Assembly (NCBI GenBank): GCA_022494885.1
Contig: JAGVSM010001668.1
Location: 62,001-126,000 of the forward strand
Reading direction: 5' to 3'
Length of the DNA: 64,000 nt
Source of the DNA: Micrasema longulum
Lineage: Eukaryota; Arthropoda; Insecta; Trichoptera; Brachycentridae
Shown here: positions 59,566 through 64,000 of the stretch, one piece after another
Numbering within the stretch: the stretch's first letter is position 1
Layout of the letters: every line of letters begins with the position of its first letter
The notes under the pieces: generated by a model
Database searches by the model: none
Told to the model about the DNA's origin: nothing
The model's input: only the letters and a program-made list of their open reading frames with translations
Translations under genes and position numbers: made by a program

Positions 59566-60224
59566 AAACTTCAATATTTTTTCTATTTTTGTTGTTTTCT
59601 AATTTTATTTAAATACATTTATTTACACCCGAAACTTGTATCTTTTTTAGAATTTGAACCTGCCAATGGTAATGCAGATTGCCAGGGCGGTATCTTTACC
59701 CGATCTTATCTCCTTGTGTATTGACCTCTTATTCCCGCATTCATAGTTTATTTCAATAAGTCCTTTTAAAAACGATAGATAGAGGTTTCACTGTAATTCA
59801 TTTGCTAATTACACATGAAATGTGATTGCATCCTGTTTCTTTAAGATCCTAGCAGTATTTGTACACATGACAAGTACACAACACGGCATAGTTGAATTCA
59901 AATCAGGAGTTGCGTACTGAGCGATGTCTACAAGGAAACTAATGGGTCAAAACGTAAACCAACTCATAATGAGTAGTTGAGTCGCCTTCTGTTTGATGTG
60001 CGTATGCGTTTTCTGGACTATTCTTAATCCTATGGTCTGCGCAAATTTTCATGTCGCAGGCGTAGATGGCATTGGGTTCCGAGAGGAAGGATTTGTTTTT
60101 TTTTTGTTTACCTAATACTTTTTTTTTCTAAATGAACACCTCACTGGGCACAAACTGTATCGAGGCATGTATTAAGGATTATGACACGGAAGGGGGAACA
60201 CTGACGTATAATTAATAGACACAT

Positions 60225-60330
60225 TATTTATTTATTTTAAAGAAACAAACAGTCGACAATGATATAGTAACATAAAAAGAAATACTGTTTAAAGACAGAC
60301 CAGCAAAGTTTCTAAATAAGAATCATATAG
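60225..60330 (+). repeat. Repeat matching the flanks of fold-back copy 9
   Basis: TTATTTTAAAGAAAC and AAAGACAGACCAGC resemble 36112-36164 joined to 36899-36960, that is, the site without the fold-back element. Confidence 0.6.
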
Positions 60331-60599
60331 GGTGGGCCTTAACTGTATACCTAGTTTCAATTGCCAGAAATTAAATAATTGTAGAACTTTCAAATATTTT
60401 ATTTATATTTTCAGAAACTACAATAAATGGAAATTTTAATAATATCTATCTAATACTTTTAAAAATTATTTGTTTAAGTTTTAAAAATTATATTGTCCAA
60501 GTGAGTTCCACCAGCTTGTTGACACTGTTTAAAGCGGATTTGCAAATTCAATTCAATTTGCAATTTTTTTTTTATTTTTTAAATTCTTTTATGTCCTGC

Positions 60600-61040
60600 C
60601 GGTAAAACAATTTTGTGACTACAAATTGATTGTAGATCACTTTGTTGATCTGGAATATAAAAAAAGAGTTTTCCACCCTCACAACACTAGATTAAAAACT
60701 AAGGGCTCCCTGTTTGTTCCCCGAATTACAAATTACTTCGGAGAGCGAACATTAAATTGCGTTGTTTTAAGATTGTTCAATGATCTCCCACAAACCATCA
60801 TTAACATGAAAGATCTTCAAATTAAAAAAAAAATAACTGAAGAAATATCTTCTAGATACTTTAAAGTGCCTGTTTATAAAAAAAATTGTAAAATATAAAT
60901 AAAATAAATGTAATATAAACCTGTCATAAAAAAAAAAAATATGTGTCCCACTGAAAAGTCTTTAGACTTAGTGGGTAACAAATTCTTGTATGTATTATTT
61001 AATTATAAAATAAACACTGCTCTGCAGCACTGAGACTGAA
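60600..61040 (+). mobile_element. LINE C-terminus and 3' UTR
   Basis: Reads HPHNTRLKTKGSLFVPRITN, then ERTLNCVVLRLFNDLP, stopping at 60896. The 3' UTR is duplicated in inverse at 3829-4120. Confidence 0.85.
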
Positions 61041-61327
61041 ATTCTCAAAAATCACGTTAAAAAGTTGCCCGTGGGATGGCGTTAATTTCCCGCACAATGT
61101 TTTATTTTAACTGATTTATTGTTGTTAGATTGTCTTCATTTACTCTTGATTTTATGTATCCTCACAAAAAAATCACACGGGCTGAGATCCGGGCTCCGCG
61201 GGGGCCACTCAACGTCTCCTCCTCGGAAATGAGTTTCCCGGGGAACATCTCCTTCAAACAGTCGAAGATCGGTATCATTCGGCTTTAACTCTTGCATCAG
61301 TTGAATTTTTTAGGCTTATAGATGTAA

Positions 61328-61446
61328 ATCATTGCACAGGGCACTGCATTGGTACACCAATCGCAGCGTATCTTGATCATTTTTTGTTACATAAAGGTAA
61401 GATGATCAGTCTTTAGCTTCAGATACCAGTCCAGGGACCATGGAAT
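61328..61446 (-). repeat. SINE family S2, 3' fragment
   Basis: CACCAATCGCAGCGTATCTT and AAGATGATCAGTC match 28258-28320 closely. Confidence 0.7.
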
Positions 61447-61654
61447 CATGTATGTAAGCAATTATGTACAGCTTACTATTATATTTGACTATCCGTTGTA
61501 ATATTTTACGGTAACTTTATTTATAGAAAAAAAAACAAATAATTATTATTTCTCATAAATCATTGCCACCGTTAAAAAGATGAAAAAAAGTAATTTAACA
61601 GACGAAAATTACCCTAATTTAGTTTTAACACCACGTTTATAAGGCTCAAATTCC

Positions 61655-62160
61655 CGTGTGTGAGTAAAATGCGTGAAAAATTTCAACGTTTATTAGTTCA
61701 TGGTTTACCTCTTCGTTCTAAATCTCAAGGCACTCTCTTAATACCCATCCACAATTCCCCTTTCTTCTCTAACTTATATAGTGTCCATGCGGCTCCACTG
61801 TGGAATCATCTCCCATCCACCATCAAAGATGTTACTACATTATCTCTGTTTAAATCAAGTCTGAAGAAACATCTCCTTTCTCTTCCTTAATCTCTCCTCC
61901 TTTCTTTTTTCCTCTTTCCGCTTTTTTCCTTTTTCCCATTGAGTAATAGTTTTGATTTAAGGTAATTTATTACGTTTATTTCTATTTTTATATATCTTTA
62001 GCTTTTTAATCTTTTTTTTCTATTGAATATGTTCTGTAACTTGAATTATAAAAATAAAACTTTTATTTTATTGGTTGGTTGGAAGAAATTGCCATTTGGC
62101 AATAAGCCCGCCAATGTACAAATAACATTATGTACAAAAAGTTAAATAAATAAATAAAAG
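61655..62160 (+). mobile_element. LINE C-terminus and tail
   Basis: Reads LRSKSQGTLLIPIHNSPFFS, then APLWNHLPSTIKDVTTLSLF, ending KKHLLSLP at 61887. It is the better-preserved relative of 53312. Confidence 0.85.
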
Positions 62161-62319
62161 GGACAAACACAATCAATCAATTCTAGAGTATTAATATTAT
62201 AGATTTTATACCTTTAGATTTATATGTGAACGCAACATGAGTAAATAAGTATAAAGAAAATGTTTTTCATCATTTTTTTGAAATGGACAAGCTGTGAGAT
62301 TTAAATGGAATATTTCCAG

Positions 62320-62641
62320 GAGTTCCAGACGTTCTGCTACACGACCAACGTGAACATGATCCAGAAGCTGACACCGGGCGGGCAGGGCCACGCGAGCACC
62401 GTGAACCTCACGCAGCTGGCCTCGGCCGAGGACACCAAGACATGCTACATCGCGCAGCCCTTCGGCTACAACTACGCCCTGGTCAACCAGATGCAGCTGG
62501 CGCAGAACGGCGTCACCATCGACGGCCGCAGCGTGCAGAACACCATCTCCAACATCAGCTTCAAGTGCGACGTATGCGGGCTCATGTTCGCACACCTGAC
62601 TCTGCTCAACGCACACAAGAGGATCCATAGCCAGGATTCAG
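62320..62641 (+). CDS. C2H2 zinc-finger gene, second coding exon with first finger
   Basis: Acceptor TATTTCCAG ends at 62319. The exon reads EFQTFCYTTNVNMIQKLTPG and onward, with strongly G/C-biased third positions. Near its end is one classical finger, CDVCGLMF... HKRIH, spacing C-x2-C-x12-H-x3-H. The donor TCAG|GTAGAT is at 62641/62642, phase 1, so more exons, probably with further fingers, follow outside the window. Likely a nuclear DNA-binding transcription factor. The Gln-rich N-terminus resembles many insect poly-zinc-finger regulators, but I cannot name it. A minus-strand open frame of 140 codons here is a shadow. Confidence 0.85.
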
Positions 62642-62763
62642 GTAGATATCTTAATACTATTATTAACCGTATTATATCATCAACGGACATTTGATATGCT
62701 GTAAATATAATTTGTTCAAGAAAGAATTTAAAAGTTATTCTTATTTCTATCAATACGCTAGAA

Positions 62764-63306
62764 CAGAGGTCGGCAATCTGCGGCTCACACAGCACAAGTT
62801 TAACCTATATTCAATTTATTTCGTCTACCAGTTCTAAAGAAGGCCATTGATTTATTGCCACTGAAAGTTCTGTTATTAAATGCATGGAAAAACATAATAT
62901 TAAACTCGATAAAATTGTTTCAATGATGCAGATGGGGCAAAATATTCTTTTTTTAAATATTTTGAATTAAAATTTTTATCACGAGATACTTCTTTACTAT
63001 TATTGCATCATTCATCAAGAACCGTTTTGTGTGCAGACATTTCCAGAAGAAATGTTTCAATGATCAATATTATCATCACACTTTTAGCTTTTTATCATTG
63101 CCAATTTAAAGAATTTCTAGTTAAAATGGAGAGCGCGAATATGCATATTCTGCTGTTTATGCATGCACGAGTACTTTATTATAAAGGTACGTTGGCATTA
63201 CAAAAGAATCAGTTTAAAACATTAAGGAATTTGACTCTTAAAGGAAATCTTTATTGTTGAACTGCTGATCTTTGGCTCTTTTGACTAATGAGTTTGCCGA
63301 CCGCCG
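62764..63306. mobile_element. hAT-like element with 8-bp duplication and transposase remnant
   Basis: The left end CAGAGGTCGGCAA and right end TTGCCGACCGCCG are inverted. CGCTAGAA (62756-62763) and GGCTAGAA (63307-63314) match at 7 of 8, the hAT duplication length. Inside, plus-strand HHSSRTVLCADISRRNV, then HCQFKEFLVKMESANMHILL and MHARVLYY, follows the CIIHQ..LCAK ... FK.LL.EME....DLL.HT.VRWL region of hAT transposases. The catalytic context is broken. Confidence 0.85.
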
Positions 63307-63587
63307 GGCTAGAACAAACTCTGTAGAGCGAAAACGGGTATTTATACGAGGTGTGGCAATCAAACAATGATACTGCTCACCATCCGCCGCATAGCCGCAT
63401 CAGACAAGCTTATTGGAATATCATTGACCTGGGCCTTCCCTAGAAAGAAAACTGTATTTAAGATTAAAAAATTACAGTGAATTTTGCACTCGGAAACCTT
63501 CCATACAATCCTAGATATTTTTCAATGACGTATCATTAAATTTTCTTACAAAAAATTTATTTTTTAAATATTTTTTAATGGAAAAAG

Positions 63588-63735
63588 AAATATTTGCGTT
63601 CTTATGATTTACCCAAATATTTAATTTTGAGGGCCATTTTCAACGAGTTGTAAAATAACTCACTATCGGAAAATGGGAATCAAGTTGGGGTAGAGTAGGA
63701 TTCGAACCACAGACCTTTGGTCCGTGAGTATATGT
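63588..63735 (-). repeat. tRNA-derived SINE family S3, copy 2 (inverted)
   Basis: GGGCCATTTTCAACGAGTTG and TAGGATTCGAACCACAGACC are the inverse of 48975-49080. Confidence 0.75.
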
Positions 63736-64000
63736 TTATAGAATTTAAGAGATAAGATTATGCATATTCTTAATATTCTGCCCTTCCGAGCTAAAAGGCA
63801 GATTCTAGCAAAAATTAAAAAATGCCCTTTTTGAAATTCCTTCTTCTTGTGGTGCCTTATCAGGTACCCCCGACGTTAGCGATCACTGCAGCGAAAGCGT
63901 ATCTGTCCTGAGGTACTCTTATATTCCGCAGCCAGGACAACTGCTTATTGGATGTGTTTGCCATAGTGATACCTGAGAAAAGATGACCAGAGTGGTTTCC
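63736..64000. other. Unassigned intronic sequence at window end
   Basis: A slightly GC-richer stretch from 63860 (CCCGACGTTAGCGATCACTG) without an exon I can connect in phase 1 to the zinc-finger gene. Confidence 0.4.

Larger units (their letters stand above)
58370..59793 (+). mobile_element. Internally deleted pogo/Tigger-like element
   Basis: The ends GTGAAACCTCTATCG and ...GATAGAGGTTTCACTG are inverted, and TA flanks both. It retains the transposase C-terminus from 59199: EDDWLRLDTQTNFNNFVTFD, then IPTCGIETIESL and KNQMSMKNYF, the acidic tail seen in Tigger/jerky-like proteins. The DDE catalytic core is missing and a LINE fragment occupies the middle. Confidence 0.85.
58290..60028 (+). 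repeat. Repeat unit A with nested Tigger-like insert
   Basis: Left 58290-58369 and right 59794-60028 together match 37771-38106. The 1424 bp between them is a pogo/Tigger-class element. Confidence 0.9.
56890..62319 (+). other. Intron of the zinc-finger gene, full of repeats
   Basis: 5.43-kb phase-0 intron. It contains a fold-back element (56966), a repeat unit with a nested Tigger-like element and LINE (58290-60028), and LINE tails at 60600 and 61650. The stretch 57233-58289 is AT-rich and I recognise nothing in it. Confidence 0.7.

Noticed and set aside
62206..62628. 140-codon minus-strand ORF
   Set aside because: Lies opposite the zinc-finger exon, whose codon bias creates it; the composition is not protein-like.
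1..64000. CRISPR arrays, operons or other prokaryotic systems
   Set aside because: No regularly spaced direct repeats; introns and repeat types are those of an animal nuclear genome.

Overview
The window looks like an AT-rich insect nuclear genome. The evidence is a nuclear-receptor gene with an insect Hr4 architecture, GT-AG introns of 0.6 to 23 kb, and a dense mix of non-LTR retrotransposon tails, tRNA-derived SINEs and small DNA transposons. The SINE/LINE mix and one CATAGGCCTCCCCC-type repeat would fit a lepidopteran, but I cannot fix the order from sequence alone. Coding exons are obvious islands of higher GC.

Layout: 1-10.3 kb is intergenic or upstream sequence full of decayed repeats. 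From 10329 to 46533 on the plus strand lie the last five coding exons of Hr4 (NR6A-type orphan nuclear receptor, also called GRF/HR4). They join in frame into 698 residues: a Pro-rich N-terminus, a two-zinc-finger DNA-binding domain, a hinge and a ligand-binding domain, ending at TAG 46531-46533. The first coding exon is missing, because the leftmost exon starts with a split codon. Intron 2 (9.1 kb) and intron 3 (23.0 kb) carry most of the mobile DNA. Intron 2 also holds a minus-strand core-promoter-like block, and intron 3 a minus-strand MADF-like reading frame. From 46.5 to 53.3 kb is AT-rich, repeat-poor sequence that may include a long 3' UTR. From 56740 begins a second plus-strand gene, a C2H2 zinc-finger protein with two coding exons visible (56740-56889 and 62320-62641); the rest lies beyond the window.

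The most interesting content is the repeat landscape. A fold-back element of roughly 0.26-0.5 kb is present in at least 12 copies. It has long internal inverted arms and 11-14 bp target-site duplications, and several copies have been interrupted by later insertions. Other readable histories are: a three-layer nest (repeat unit, then a pogo/Tigger element, then a LINE) whose Tigger-free counterpart lies 20 kb away; a hAT element with an 8-bp duplication inside the zinc-finger gene; a TA-flanked terminal-inverted-repeat element at 4.2-4.8 kb; a 75-100 bp dispersed family with six copies; three tRNA-derived SINE families; and a (TTTTA)n satellite of about 380 bp. More than twenty LINE fragments are present, mostly 5'-truncated tails. 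No bacterial-type features (CRISPR, operons) are present.
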